Source: Cupriavidus pauculus
Lineage (GTDB): Bacteria > Pseudomonadota > Gammaproteobacteria > Burkholderiales > Burkholderiaceae
DNA: 64,000 nucleotides
Assembly (NCBI RefSeq): GCF_003854935.1
Contig: NZ_CP033971.1
Span: forward strand, 1-64,000
Direction: 5' to 3'
Under the pieces are notes generated by a model. It worked only from the letters and a program-made list of their open reading frames with translations. It searched no databases and had not been told where the DNA came from. Shown in pieces: positions 7,145 to 16,047 of this stretch; the first letter of the stretch is position 1; each line of letters starts with the position of its first letter. A program made the translations under genes and the position numbers.

Positions 7145-7336
7145 CTAAAGGACCGGGAGAGTGGTGGTAGGACCGGCTGGGTGGGCCGGAGAGCTGGGGG
7201 TGGTACCCCGGCGCACCGAATGGGACGGATCCGAATCGGGGTCGGTGCTGTCCTGACGTGGGTAGTGCGAGCGGGCACAGCCCTGCAGCGATACTGCGAG
7301 AGCAAGCATGAGCAAGACGATCAACCTCCGCCCCAT
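7145..7336 (-). CDS. Possible small lipoprotein (63 aa)
   Basis: On the minus strand an ATG gives a basic start, a hydrophobic stretch (LIVLLMLALAVS) and a lipobox LQGC, then a short Pro/Ser/Thr-rich tail: the layout of a small outer-membrane lipoprotein such as those found beside conjugation genes. It overlaps the first 29 bases of the recombinase gene on the opposite strand, which lowers confidence. Only the signal is supportable. Confidence 0.4.
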   Translation of the reverse strand: MGRRLIVLLMLALAVSLQGCARSHYPRQDSTDPDSDPSHSVRRGTTPSSPAHPAGPTTTLPVL

Positions 7337-8459
7337 CCTGGAGCAGTACAACCTCCCCGAGCGGTTCAAGGCGGAGTTCGCCGTCCTGGCGGCCGAGCAT
7401 CTTCACCTTCCCCATAGCGGCACGCGAGTCAGCGGCCGGTCGCTGTCGCAGATGTCTCAGCGCCAGAGGGTGCAGGCGCTCCTTGCGATGATGGTGGAGT
7501 TGCGGCGCATCGGTGGCATGGCGGTAACATCGCCGTATGCAATTCGGCAGAAGCACGTTCGATGGCTTGTCCGCTACTGGGTAGAAGATCGCAAGCTGAA
7601 TGTCGGCACGGTAGAGTTGCGGCTGACGCATCTGCGTGCCTTCATGTCATGGATGGGCAAGGACAACATGGTGGGGCGGATCGAAGACTACACGGTGCGC
7701 CCGGAGGGTTATGTTCGCGGCTACGTCGCCAAAGAAGATCGTTCCTGGGAAGGCAAGGGGATCGACGCTCTAGCGAAAATTGCTGAGATCGAGGTGACGG
7801 ATCGTCACGTCGCGCTGCAGCTGAAACTTGAGGCCGGATTTGGCCTGCGTGCGAAGGAAAGCTGGCGGCTGCGTCCTGCTCTAGACATCCTTCCATCGGG
7901 CATGTTGCATGTTCATGATGGCACCAAGGGCGGGCGGCCGAGACGCGTGCCTATCGAATTCGACTGGCAGTACGATCTGCTAGGGCAGGCGGCTCGCTTG
8001 GCGCAAGCGACCAATCCGGGGAGGGAGTCGCTCATCCCGGCGACCTATACGCAGAAGCAATGGCGCCGGCGTTTCTATACGGTGCTGGAGAAGCATGGCG
8101 TGACAAAGAACGGCGATGGTGTGACCGCGCACGGCTTGCGGCATCAGTTCCTGCAGCAGATGTACAAGCGACACAGCGGTCAGGATGCTGCAGTGAAGGG
8201 AGGCGGGAAGATCACGGACATCGAGGCGCACCGCGAAGCGATGCAGAAGGTCGTCGAGGCGGCAGGGCACAGCCGGGCCACGAAGGCGAACGCCTATCTA
8301 TCGACGTACGCGACACAGCAGATGATGGGCAAGCCCGAGCCGACGCTTGCAGAGGTCAATGAGGCGATTGCGCTCAAGGACGGTAACCGAGCGGCAGCCG
8401 CGCGCCGGCTTGGCATTTCGCGGGCCAAACTGTATCGGCTGCTTGCCGCGGCGGAGTGA
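7308..8459 (+). CDS. Tyrosine recombinase (integrase) with C-terminal helix-turn-helix
   Basis: 383 residues. An N-terminal SAM-like core-binding region is followed by a catalytic domain with the Arg in GFGLRAKES, the HGLRH box, the second His in AAGHSRATKA and a Tyr in AYLSTYAT. The last 40 residues (DGNRAAAARRLGISRAKLYRLL) are a Fis-type helix-turn-helix, an unusual addition. It probably integrates, excises or resolves the element. Repeats at 6663-6832 upstream may be its binding sites. Confidence 0.85.
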   Translation: MSKTINLRPILEQYNLPERFKAEFAVLAAEHLHLPHSGTRVSGRSLSQMSQRQRVQALLAMMVELRRIGGMAVTSPYAIRQKHVRWLVRYWVEDRKLNVGTVELRLTHLRAFMSWMGKDNMVGRIEDYTVRPEGYVRGYVAKEDRSWEGKGIDALAKIAEIEVTDRHVALQLKLEAGFGLRAKESWRLRPALDILPSGMLHVHDGTKGGRPRRVPIEFDWQYDLLGQAARLAQATNPGRESLIPATYTQKQWRRRFYTVLEKHGVTKNGDGVTAHGLRHQFLQQMYKRHSGQDAAVKGGGKITDIEAHREAMQKVVEAAGHSRATKANAYLSTYATQQMMGKPEPTLAEVNEAIALKDGNRAAAARRLGISRAKLYRLLAAAE

Positions 8460-8898
8460 GGTGGATTCGCTCCATCTACTTGCCACATGCTAAAAGTTTC
8501 AACGCTTTTTTTTGGGACGGCCGCGCGGGCGGAGTCGTCTTTGAATCGAAGCCTTATCAATCAGGCAAGGCCTGTGAGAGGACTAGATCCCAATTTATTG
8601 ACGTGATCGCCCTCGGAGCAAGGTGCTGCCAAGCACCCCACCGGACCCTCGCGCGGCCCCATCATTGTGGGACGATCCCGCCTCCATCGGTGTCGTGTCT
8701 TCCGCCTAGCAACAACGCGTCCAAGGAACACGTATAAGGGCTTATACTTTTTTGCAGATCTCATGTAAAAGTCGCTGCTGTCGCCTTCAACCTTATGGAG
8801 GGTGGCGACGCCTATGACGATTTCCTACGCTGCAAGGCACTGTGCGCGTGCGTGAATACGTCACCGAAGAGTGTTCTGGGACTGTTGTGGAGACATTA
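8460..8898. other. Non-coding gap between recombinase and DUF2235 gene
   Basis: No gene is supported here. GTATAAG (8732-8738) and CTTATAC (8741-8747) form a short inverted repeat followed by six Ts, which could be a weak terminator or an operator for the following gene. Confidence 0.4.
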
Positions 8899-9963
8899 AT
8901 GGCGCGAAATCTAGCAGTCTTCTTTGACGGTACATGGAACGAGCCAAATGACAGGACCAACGTCTATGAACTCTACAAATCGGCACTTGAGTGTGACGAT
9001 CAAGAGGTCAGGTACATAGAGGGTGTGGGATCACAAGGCGGGGGCATTTGGGCGGCGATGGACAAGTTTGCCGGCGGCGCCTTTGGGGCTGGGCTCTCAG
9101 CCAACATCCGCGAAGGGTATAGGTGGCTTAGTCAGCGGTTCAGGCCGGGCGATAAAATTTTTTTGTTCGGATTTAGCCGCGGAGCATATGGGGCGCGAAG
9201 CCTGTCGGGGATGATCAGGAATTGCGGCTTGCTTATGGACCCAAATGAAGATCGAGTCGGAGAAGCATACTCTCTATACAGGGACGAAGGGACGCCGGAA
9301 TCGGAACATGCGCAGTCCTTTAGGACGAAATTCTCGTTCGAGACTGACATCCACTTCCTTGGTGTCTGGGACACCGTTGGAAGCTTAGGAATCCCGGTGG
9401 GCACACTGAAGATCCCCGGGTTCTCCAATTACTATCAGTTTCATGATACGGAGCTCAGTAACTATGTCAGAAACGCCTTCCATGCGTTAGCGACTAATGA
9501 ATTTCGGGCACCATATGCACCGACGTATTGGACGAGAAGACCCGAATCGGGAGGCCGTCCTAGTCACTTGTCGGTCGAGCAACGGTGGTTCATCGGCGCA
9601 CATGCCGATGTCGGGGGAGGGTATATCGACGGCTGTCTGCAGACGCTCCCGGCTGCTTGGCTGCAATGGAAGGCGTGGAACTGCGGTCTCCATTTTAACC
9701 CCGCAGTAGAAGTCGCACGCGACTACGATGCCGCTTCTCCGCACGATTCGTACACCGAGTTCTCTAAGAAGGTCCCTTTCCACATCGACAAGGCTGCCAG
9801 GGCTTGGGAACCGGGCATGCCTTTGAATTTGACGTGCGACCGAAGACTTCACCAAAAACTGGTCGACTCGGAATTTCTGAAAGAGTATCCCGAGTTAAGA
9901 GCACGCCTCCTCGAGCTACCATTGGCGGAAGCGATTCCCGAGCAGCTACATAAAAGCGGCTGA
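8899..9963 (+). CDS. DUF2235 alpha/beta hydrolase (Tle1-like phospholipase family)
   Basis: 355 residues. It starts with the family hallmark NLAVFFDGTWN and carries the nucleophile elbow GFSRGAYGAR near residue 95, plus a conserved HADVGGGY segment near 230. DUF2235 proteins include type VI secretion phospholipase effectors (Tle1) and related lipases. No secretion genes or VgrG adapter are next to it, so it is an orphan effector or an enzyme of another use. Start chosen at ATG 8899 after GGAGACATTA. This stretch is less GC-rich than the backbone, as imported cargo often is. Confidence 0.85.
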   Translation: MARNLAVFFDGTWNEPNDRTNVYELYKSALECDDQEVRYIEGVGSQGGGIWAAMDKFAGGAFGAGLSANIREGYRWLSQRFRPGDKIFLFGFSRGAYGARSLSGMIRNCGLLMDPNEDRVGEAYSLYRDEGTPESEHAQSFRTKFSFETDIHFLGVWDTVGSLGIPVGTLKIPGFSNYYQFHDTELSNYVRNAFHALATNEFRAPYAPTYWTRRPESGGRPSHLSVEQRWFIGAHADVGGGYIDGCLQTLPAAWLQWKAWNCGLHFNPAVEVARDYDAASPHDSYTEFSKKVPFHIDKAARAWEPGMPLNLTCDRRLHQKLVDSEFLKEYPELRARLLELPLAEAIPEQLHKSG

Positions 9964-10042
9964 TCATTGTGCGAGGGCGCGACAAAAAAGGCCGCGTCCA
10001 ATGGCCGGACCGCGTAATAACATGCGGTAGGTTGCGCGTGCG

Positions 10043-10246
10043 CTACGACACTCCAGACACTTTCACCGCCTCGCGAAATTTCCGCTTAGCGTATGCCTTG
10101 CTATCGATGCCGTTGGCATTCAAGGGGTCGTGGATAATCGCCGCCTTGGTCCAGCGGCCGTGCGGCGGGAACAGCGCCCACAGCAGGCACGGGATGCTGG
10201 TCAGGTTCCTGCGCCGCCGTGCGTGATACCGGCGACGCGAAGGCAA
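10043..10246 (-). pseudogene. Remnant of a DUF1353 protein
   Basis: On the minus strand the segment with GRWTKAAIIHD and KAYAKRKFREAV resembles the core of DUF1353 proteins, in which a ...AAxxHD motif follows an SIP box (here SIPCLLWALFP). The N-terminal part is missing and the frame lacks a plausible start, so this is probably a fragment. An intact DUF1353 gene lies 1 kb away at 11291-12040. Confidence 0.5.
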
Positions 10247-10331
10247 CGGATTTTTTGAGTAACGCGAACAGTAGCTGAAGAACGCCAGCTCAGCATGTTG
10301 CCGTCGGCCGGCGGTAGTGGCGTGTTGAGGT

Positions 10332-11243
10332 TCAACGCCACCGGATTGGGTCTAGGGGGATCCAAGCAGTGGGAGGCGTCGAGGATCCGCCTTGGTTCCA
10401 ACTACCCTCGGCAAACTGACCCCGGCCGAGCGTTTCAATACGTAGCCACATCGGAATCGAACGGCTTCCGTCAAACAGAAATATCTCTCCATTTCTGCGG
10501 AACTTTTCCTCAAAGGCTGCAAATTTTCGACCATGTTGATATTCGGTCCATTTTCCGCCTGCATTAACGAACTCGACAACAACACGAGCATAGGTGCCAT
10601 CTGACTGCTTGTTGTGGGTTACCAGATTTATTCGTTCAATATTCGATCTGATTTTCTCATTGGCTTTTTTCCATCCCGCGGTAAGGGCAGAAGACCGTTC
10701 TCCGCCAGGGGGGTGTGTAGCATCTCCACTTTGGGGGTGCCCGGAATACGCCGCTAACGAATCCTCCTCCGATGCCCCCAGGGAACCCAATATGAAGCCA
10801 GCGAAATGATCGGCCTCCAGCTCCCGAGTTGGCCTAGATCCTGTGGAGTCGAGCGAGTGACCGCAGAGGTGATGCCCGATCTCGTGTGCAAGTACAGAGA
10901 TACTTCGCCAACGGGTGGTAAAGTTGTCTGAAAGTTCCCTGTGTAAATTGGAGTTGTAGACTATGTATCTATCTGTGTTGTCTATTTTTGCGTAAGCTAT
11001 AACGTCTTTGTTATTGATAACCTGAAGTCTGAAATTCGGTGGAAGAGCTACCGCTGCACAGATTTTCACGATGGCGTCGAGATTTTCGCCGGGTATTCCT
11101 TTGGCGCCTGAAGGTTCTGCGGAGAATGATCGCCCACCATTGCAACCGTTCACAGCCTTGTCTGCGGCTGATAGCCTAGGATGTGGAACTGCAAGAACTA
11201 GCAGTGCGACCACTTGAAGAGTGGTACGGCGGTCAAGATTCAT
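10332..11243 (-). CDS. Exported M48-like zinc metalloprotease
   Basis: 303 residues. A signal peptide (RRTTLQVVALLVLAVPHPRLSAA) is followed by the zinc motif HEIGHH at 120-125 and ELEADHFAG at 141-149, which supplies the third ligand. This is the M48/gluzincin pattern, but here in a soluble, exported protein. I chose ATG 11243 because GAGG lies 7 bases upstream. It follows the DUF1353 gene by 47 bases in the same direction, so the two likely form an operon. Substrate unknown. Confidence 0.8.
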   Translation of the reverse strand: MNLDRRTTLQVVALLVLAVPHPRLSAADKAVNGCNGGRSFSAEPSGAKGIPGENLDAIVKICAAVALPPNFRLQVINNKDVIAYAKIDNTDRYIVYNSNLHRELSDNFTTRWRSISVLAHEIGHHLCGHSLDSTGSRPTRELEADHFAGFILGSLGASEEDSLAAYSGHPQSGDATHPPGGERSSALTAGWKKANEKIRSNIERINLVTHNKQSDGTYARVVVEFVNAGGKWTEYQHGRKFAAFEEKFRRNGEIFLFDGSRSIPMWLRIETLGRGQFAEGSWNQGGSSTPPTAWIPLDPIRWR

Positions 11244-11290
11244 ATCTAACCTCATGCTCGTATGACTTATTCCGGCCGGCGAGAAGCGCA

Positions 11291-12040
11291 TCATAGTCGA
11301 CGAATATCGTCTAACGACATCGGCCTGCTACTGGACTGTTCACGCTGAAGCAATTCACGCTTCATTGATTCGAAATCCCTTTCCTGCCTTTTGGCCGAAA
11401 GAGGTGTAATGGTGAGGTCAATTTCTTCCACCTTACCCGAAAAAGAAGGCATCTCGCGTGTGGCAACAACCTTCACTTCGCTGTTTGGAGAAGATTTCTT
11501 GATTTCCTTAATTACTTGTGTGGATCGACCTTTTGTCACAATCTCAGTGACGGTGGTTTTCCAGCGAGGGCCGAAATGATAGACCGCCATGTACATAATC
11601 TTGGCTGTCAACTGGTCAACGCCGTTGGCGAGCATCGATAGATAAAAAATCTCATGAACTCTTTCCCATGGCTGATTTTTCGCATTGCAGGCGGCATCGT
11701 GTATTACTGCGGCGTCTCTGTATCTACCCTCGAATGGGCCGCCAATTACTGACCAAGCCACCTTCGGGATTGATGCGCCATCTGTGCGCATGGCCTCGGG
11801 CGCAACCCATTCGGCGCCCGTCGGATCAAAATAGGAGAGTTGCCGCTGGAGCGTCATAGTGGTGCCTGTGGCATCCCACTCAACTAGTACCGGTTGACCT
11901 ACAAAGTAACCATATTTCTTATCTTGTGCATTTCCCCAGCAGGAAACGAACGAAAGCGCTACTGCAAGGAAAAATAGCAATCTTTTGTTTGGATGAACTG
12001 CGACTAGGGAGAGACCCCGCCCTCTTCTGATAGATTCCAT
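11291..12040 (-). CDS. DUF1353 protein with signal peptide
   Basis: 249 residues. A signal or anchor sequence (LLFFLAVALSFVSC) is followed by DUF1353 features: TDGASIPKVAW, RYRDAAVIHDAACN and a downstream FYLSMLANGV helix. DUF1353 is common on phages and mobile elements and may be a peptidase-like or cell-wall-associated fold; its function is not settled. ATG 12040 was chosen for its GAGAGG ribosome site. First gene of a pair with the metalloprotease. Confidence 0.75.
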   Translation of the reverse strand: MESIRRGRGLSLVAVHPNKRLLFFLAVALSFVSCWGNAQDKKYGYFVGQPVLVEWDATGTTMTLQRQLSYFDPTGAEWVAPEAMRTDGASIPKVAWSVIGGPFEGRYRDAAVIHDAACNAKNQPWERVHEIFYLSMLANGVDQLTAKIMYMAVYHFGPRWKTTVTEIVTKGRSTQVIKEIKKSSPNSEVKVVATREMPSFSGKVEEIDLTITPLSAKRQERDFESMKRELLQREQSSSRPMSLDDIRRL

Positions 12041-12849
12041 GTCGCCTCTCGTTGGACTGATGACCATGCAAGCAACATAGAACGCTCTGTCAGTTTTGCT
12101 ATCAGCCATAAGGTTGATGTTTTTGGTAGGTGAGCCAATAGTTCCGATGGTTGCTGGTTTGGGACGTACGTATGCGGGAGATCCTTTGAATAATCCAAGG
12201 CAGTCTGGGGACCGTTCCGCGCATACACACGACGACCCTCGTATAACTACCATCGCTTCCGGCTATCCTGAGCGGCTCTTTAGTAGACTTGGCCGGTTTG
12301 CGTATGGCGGGAGCGGCGGACGGTCAAAGACAGATTCGGAGAGGGCAGGACGCGGCGGCTGCAGGACATCGGCGGCTCCGCAGCCTTCCATGGCTGTCGC
12401 AACTGGGGCGGCGCAGGCTTGCCGGCTTTCCAGCGCCGCATGAGTATCTCGTGCAAAACCGCCGTCGCCGGGCGGCTACGGGTGATAGCCGCGGGCCTGT
12501 ATTCCCGGACCCGGATTGGCATTGGCTCGCGATGTTCGAGCCGGAGATCAATATCCCGCTGCGGAGCGTTTTTATGCTGGAATTCGCGGTGGAGCGGGCG
12601 AGGTGCTCGGAGCCAGTGAGATCTCGATTTCGTGGGCGACATTCACAGTTCGGACATGGAATGGCTGGCGGGCTTCGACGAGACGCTGGGTCACGCGTAA
12701 TGGCGCTTGCGCGGGCACGCGTGCGTCCGTCCCGCTTTCGCTTCGCGCTGGCTTCGCTGGCCCGGGGCGTTCATCCCATTGTCGCTCTATGTCGGCCCCT
12801 CAGGGCTTGGCTGTTGCGCTGATTCCGGCCTAAACCGACCGCTATCTTG
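12041..12849. other. Region without a convincing gene
   Basis: Several frames stay open because of high GC, but none has a ribosome site, a recognisable domain or natural composition. The plus strand ends in the strong terminator at 12850-12887, which implies a plus-strand transcript that once or still ends here; the gene is probably decayed. Confidence 0.4.
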
Positions 12850-12887
12850 CGAAAGGCGCGTCTTTTGACGCGCCTTTCGTCTTTTTT
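12850..12887 (+). terminator. Strong intrinsic terminator
   Basis: CGAAAGGCGCGTC (12850-12862) pairs perfectly with GACGCGCCTTTCG (12867-12879), loop TTTT, then TCTTTTTT. It faces plus-strand transcription. The minus-strand gene at 12917-13186 runs towards it. Confidence 0.85.
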
Positions 12888-12909
12888 GAAAGGAACATGT
12901 TCCTTCCTT
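12881..12909 (+). repeat. Copy 2 of the AAGGAACATGTTCCTT palindromic repeat
   Basis: A T-run, GA and the perfect 16-base palindrome at 12890-12905, then CCTT. Near-identical to 44035-44063 and to the minus strand of 320-351. Here and at 44035 it lies just past the stop codon of a minus-strand gene. Confidence 0.7.
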
Positions 12910-12916
12910 CGTGAGG

Positions 12917-13186
12917 CTACCGCGCGTAGGCCAGCATGAGTGTGGCCAGCGCACCGGCATGCTGAACCAGCCCACCGAGGGATTCGAGGGCAGTCGCATC
13001 GCCGGCATTCTCGCTTCCAACAAGCCAGGCGAACGCGACGCGGCGAGCTGCCTTTTCCCCCGGATGCGGAGTTGGGGGTGGCAGATCCAGCGCGGCCCCC
13101 CGCTTTGCCGGCGCCAGAGCCGGGAACGGGTCGATGCCGGTGAAGTGCGACAGTTCGCTGATGCTGATGACACTGTGGGCTTGCAT
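12917..13186 (-). CDS. Small hypothetical protein (89 aa)
   Basis: On the minus strand the frame has natural composition: a polar start (QAHSVISISELSHFTGIDPF), a Pro-rich middle, and a hydrophobic Ala/Leu-rich end (VQHAGALATLMLAYAR). It could be membrane-associated at the C-terminus. No family recognised and no strong ribosome site seen. It ends just before the palindromic repeat and terminator. Confidence 0.4.
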   Translation of the reverse strand: MQAHSVISISELSHFTGIDPFPALAPAKRGAALDLPPPTPHPGEKAARRVAFAWLVGSENAGDATALESLGGLVQHAGALATLMLAYAR

Positions 13187-13470
13187 CGCATCGGAGCTTG
13201 CGGGTCAGTGTTTCGATGCGCCTCCAGGTCAGCCGGTTCGACGTGCTGTTTTGCGGCACGGCATCGGCAGGACTGAAGTTTTCGATCTGAGACGCCTTGT
13301 CTGGGAGTTCACCGCTTGGTGCAAGGTGCGATACCGGCGGCAGGATAGACTCGAGGTGGCGGGTTCAGCGGAGGACTGCCGAGGGGAGGTCGGCCAGATT
13401 GCGTCAATCGAACAGTGTGCTGCGAATGACAATGCCGGAGTTTCGGACCAGTCATTGATTGAGCTGTTCT

Positions 13471-13512
13471 CGCAAGCAAGAAGCCACGTCCTTTAGGACG
13501 TGGCTAATTTTA
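13471..13512 (+). mobile_element. Possible IS200/IS605-type right-end hairpin remnant
   Basis: AGCCACGTCC (13482-13491), loop TTTA, GGACGTGGCT (13496-13505), then AATTTTAT. An open frame ends within it with the residues ARSHVL. This is the layout of the 3' ends of TnpB-bearing IS605-family elements, where the gene end overlaps a terminal hairpin. No TnpB domain remains upstream, so it would be a scar. A plain terminator is an alternative. Confidence 0.35.
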
Positions 13513-13616
13513 TAAGTAACGCCTTCGTCATAGCATCGGCACCGAATACGTCGAACGTAGGACGGCTCCTAGGCCTAGAGTTACCCCGTCAGATGTGGGG
13601 TGCGTAGCTGAAGCGG

Positions 13617-14621
13617 TCAAGCTTTGATAAAGGCCAGAAGGTCGGCGTTGATAACCTCTGCGTGCGTCGTGGGCATACCATGCGGGAAGCCCTTATAGGT
13701 TTTGAGCGTGCCCTTTTTGAGCAACTTGGCAGTCAGGGGCCCCGAATCGGCATAGGGAACGATCTGATCGTCATCGCCATGCATTACGAGCACGGGCATG
13801 TTGATTTTCTTCAGGTCCTCGGTAAAGTCGGTCTGCGAAAACGCCACGATGCCGTCGTAGTGCGCCTTTGCACTGCCCATCATGCCTTGCCGCCACCAGT
13901 TCTGGATAGTGCCTTCTTGGGGTTTGGCGCCCGGCCGGTTGTAGCCGTAGAACGGCCCAGCGGGGAGGTCGCGGAAAAACTGCGCGCGATTGGTGGCCGT
14001 CTGCACTTGCAGACTGTCGAATACATCCTTCGGCAGACCTTCCGGATTGGACGCAGTCTTGACCATCAGCGGCGGCACTGCCGCGATCAGGCAGGCCTTC
14101 GAAGCCCGCTTCTCGCCGTGGCGTGCCAGGTAACGTACGACTTCACCGCCGCCGGTGGAGTGGCCCACGTGGATCGCGCCCTTGAGATCGAGATGAGTGA
14201 CCACGGCAGCCAGATCATCGGCATAGTGGTCCATGTCGTGTCCATCCCAGACCTGCGACGAGCGGCCATGGCCCCGGCGGTCGTGAGCAACGACGCGATA
14301 GCCCTTGGACAGGAAGAACATCATCTGTGCGTCCCAGTCGTCCGAGCTTAGCGGCCATCCGTGCGAGAAGACGATGGGCGTCGCATTGGCGGGGCCCCAG
14401 TCCTTGTAGAAGATCTGAACACCGTCCTTGGTAGTAACGAAGTTCGTGGCGGAATGCCCGTGCGAGGCGGTCGCGCTCTGCGATGCTTTGGGTGTCGCAG
14501 CAGTGGCTGACGTTGCGAGCGGCAAAGCCGCTGTCACCGCAGCACCCGTTCCGAGCACAAGCAGTTGGCGACGGGAAACTTCAGTAGCGGTCGACGACTG
14601 CGGCGTAAGAGAGAGTTTCAT
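13617..14621 (-). CDS. Tat-exported alpha/beta hydrolase, non-heme chloroperoxidase-like
   Basis: 334 residues. A twin-arginine signal (SRRQLLVLGTGAAV) and Ala-rich spacer are followed by an alpha/beta-hydrolase fold: oxyanion HGWP, AHDRRGHGRS, nucleophile GHSTGGG, the acid in GDDDQIVPY, and the base His in GFPHGMPTTH. This motif set is typical of cofactor-free haloperoxidases and related esterases. The gene is 57 bases downstream of the isochorismatase-like gene on the same strand, suggesting an exported two-enzyme operon. Confidence 0.85.
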   Translation of the reverse strand: MKLSLTPQSSTATEVSRRQLLVLGTGAAVTAALPLATSATAATPKASQSATASHGHSATNFVTTKDGVQIFYKDWGPANATPIVFSHGWPLSSDDWDAQMMFFLSKGYRVVAHDRRGHGRSSQVWDGHDMDHYADDLAAVVTHLDLKGAIHVGHSTGGGEVVRYLARHGEKRASKACLIAAVPPLMVKTASNPEGLPKDVFDSLQVQTATNRAQFFRDLPAGPFYGYNRPGAKPQEGTIQNWWRQGMMGSAKAHYDGIVAFSQTDFTEDLKKINMPVLVMHGDDDQIVPYADSGPLTAKLLKKGTLKTYKGFPHGMPTTHAEVINADLLAFIKA

Positions 14622-14678
14622 GGCATCAAGGTTATCTAAGGGTGGTACAGCGGAACTGGCGACCCGAGTAGTGACGTG

Positions 14679-15530
14679 TCAGCGCTTGTCAGTCTTCCCA
14701 AGTCGGGCGAGTACGTCGTCGGTGGTCCACAACGCGTTGGCCATGTAGCGAAAGTTGATCAGCGCGCTCAGATTGCCATCCCCTTCGGGAAGCTTCGGGC
14801 CCGCAACGGCGTCCCGCACGATGGCCACTTCAAAGCCGTCCTCCAGGAACTCGCGCAGGTGTGACTCGACGCACAGATTCGCCAGCATCCCCGCCAGGAT
14901 GATCTTCGTTACGCCCTGTTTGCGAAGCTGCAGCGAGAGATCATTGGCCTGCGGGCCATAAAGCTTGTGGGGGGAGGCGATGATGGTCTGTCCATCCTCG
15001 ATATAGGGCTTGAACTCCGGCATGAAGTCGGCTCCCGAGCCACGGAAGCCATCCAGACTCAATGCACTGGGTCGGTCGAAGATCTTGATCTTGTGCTGGA
15101 AGAGTTCGGCAGGACCCTGGAACTTCCAGCGGTGATCCTGCGGATAGTAGTAATGAGGCGAAATCGCGACGACGATACCGGCCTTTCTCGAGGCATCGAA
15201 CAGACGTAGCAAATTCGGCACGATCCGAGTCTCCGTGACGGATTCACCTACGGCGGACCAGGCGGCACCCTTCGGGCTCATGAAGTCGATCTGGGGATCG
15301 ATCACGACCAGCGCAGTGCGCTCCATGTCGAGCGTCATCTTGGGCACGGGCATCGCGCGCTGTGCCGGATCGGTGTACTGCGCGGGCGTGGTCGGATCCG
15401 GGTGCGCGGTAGCGGTGCCAATACTTGCCATCGCCACCGCGAGTGTAGCTGCCCAACGAAAGGCGGAGTGTCGGTGCTTGCCGCGCCTCGACTGCACCGC
15501 CTTTTCCATATAGTTACTACGCTCGGTCAT
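14679..15530 (-). CDS. Exported isochorismatase-family cysteine hydrolase
   Basis: 283 residues. A signal peptide (FRWAATLAVAMASIGTATA) precedes an isochorismatase-like fold with the triad visible: Asp in VVIDPQIDF, Lys in SPHKLYGP and Cys in MLANLCVESH. Such enzymes hydrolyse amides or vinyl ethers; an exported form is less common. ATG 15530 was chosen for the AAGAGGAAG upstream. Divergent from the AraC gene at 16048, which may control it. Substrate unknown. Confidence 0.82.
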   Translation of the reverse strand: MTERSNYMEKAVQSRRGKHRHSAFRWAATLAVAMASIGTATAHPDPTTPAQYTDPAQRAMPVPKMTLDMERTALVVIDPQIDFMSPKGAAWSAVGESVTETRIVPNLLRLFDASRKAGIVVAISPHYYYPQDHRWKFQGPAELFQHKIKIFDRPSALSLDGFRGSGADFMPEFKPYIEDGQTIIASPHKLYGPQANDLSLQLRKQGVTKIILAGMLANLCVESHLREFLEDGFEVAIVRDAVAGPKLPEGDGNLSALINFRYMANALWTTDDVLARLGKTDKR

Positions 15531-15831
15531 TTCTTCCTCTTGAATGAGATTTGACAACGTCCACTTCGATGTGGTGCCTGATTCGAATCATTTCGATGTA
15601 TCGATACGCCACGATCAATACTCAACGAGCTACTTGGAAGCTTACTCGTCAGGTTCCACAGGCACTAGACACGGCAGGGAACCAGGTTGTTGTTCTCAAT
15701 GCACCAATCAATCGCCCCTCGGGTCGGGGAGTCCGGGCAAGCGCCTAAAATGGACCCATGTCTCATCTACCATCCACGTGGTCACATCCCGACGAAGGTC
15801 ATTGGGGCCAACTTCGTATCGATTGGTGTCT

Positions 15832-15868
15832 CCCTGCCGATTGGCTCAGATAGAGCCGGTCGGCAGGG
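15832..15868. promoter_or_regulatory. Long hairpin in the 15531-16047 intergenic region
   Basis: CCCTGCCGA (15832-15840) pairs with TCGGCAGGG (15860-15868), and GGCTC with GAGCC inside it. No T-run follows. A candidate regulatory structure in the divergent promoter region. Confidence 0.5.
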
Positions 15869-15938
15869 TGGGATTCTTTGGTTAGAATCGCAAAGGTATT
15901 TTTTTGGCGGGGCGTGATTAAGCCTGGAGCTTGGCGCG

Positions 15939-15953
15939 GCCCGATTATCGGGC
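15939..15953. promoter_or_regulatory. Small inverted repeat before the AraC gene
   Basis: GCCCGAT, one T, ATCGGGC. It lies about 95 bases upstream of the chosen AraC start and could be an operator for this regulator. Confidence 0.4.
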
Positions 15954-16047
15954 GGTAATGTCCATACGTTTGCGCGGAATTTCGTGCGCTGCCGGTCTGG
16001 GTCGGCAGGCGGGAATCGCCGGTGCATCGGCAATTCCTGGTCGAATC

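Noticed and set aside
12289-12822. A 177-residue plus-strand frame before the 12850 terminator
   Set aside because: A few blocks look protein-like (FPDPDWHWLAMFEPE) but no start signal or family is visible, and composition changes midway. Reported only as a probable decayed region.
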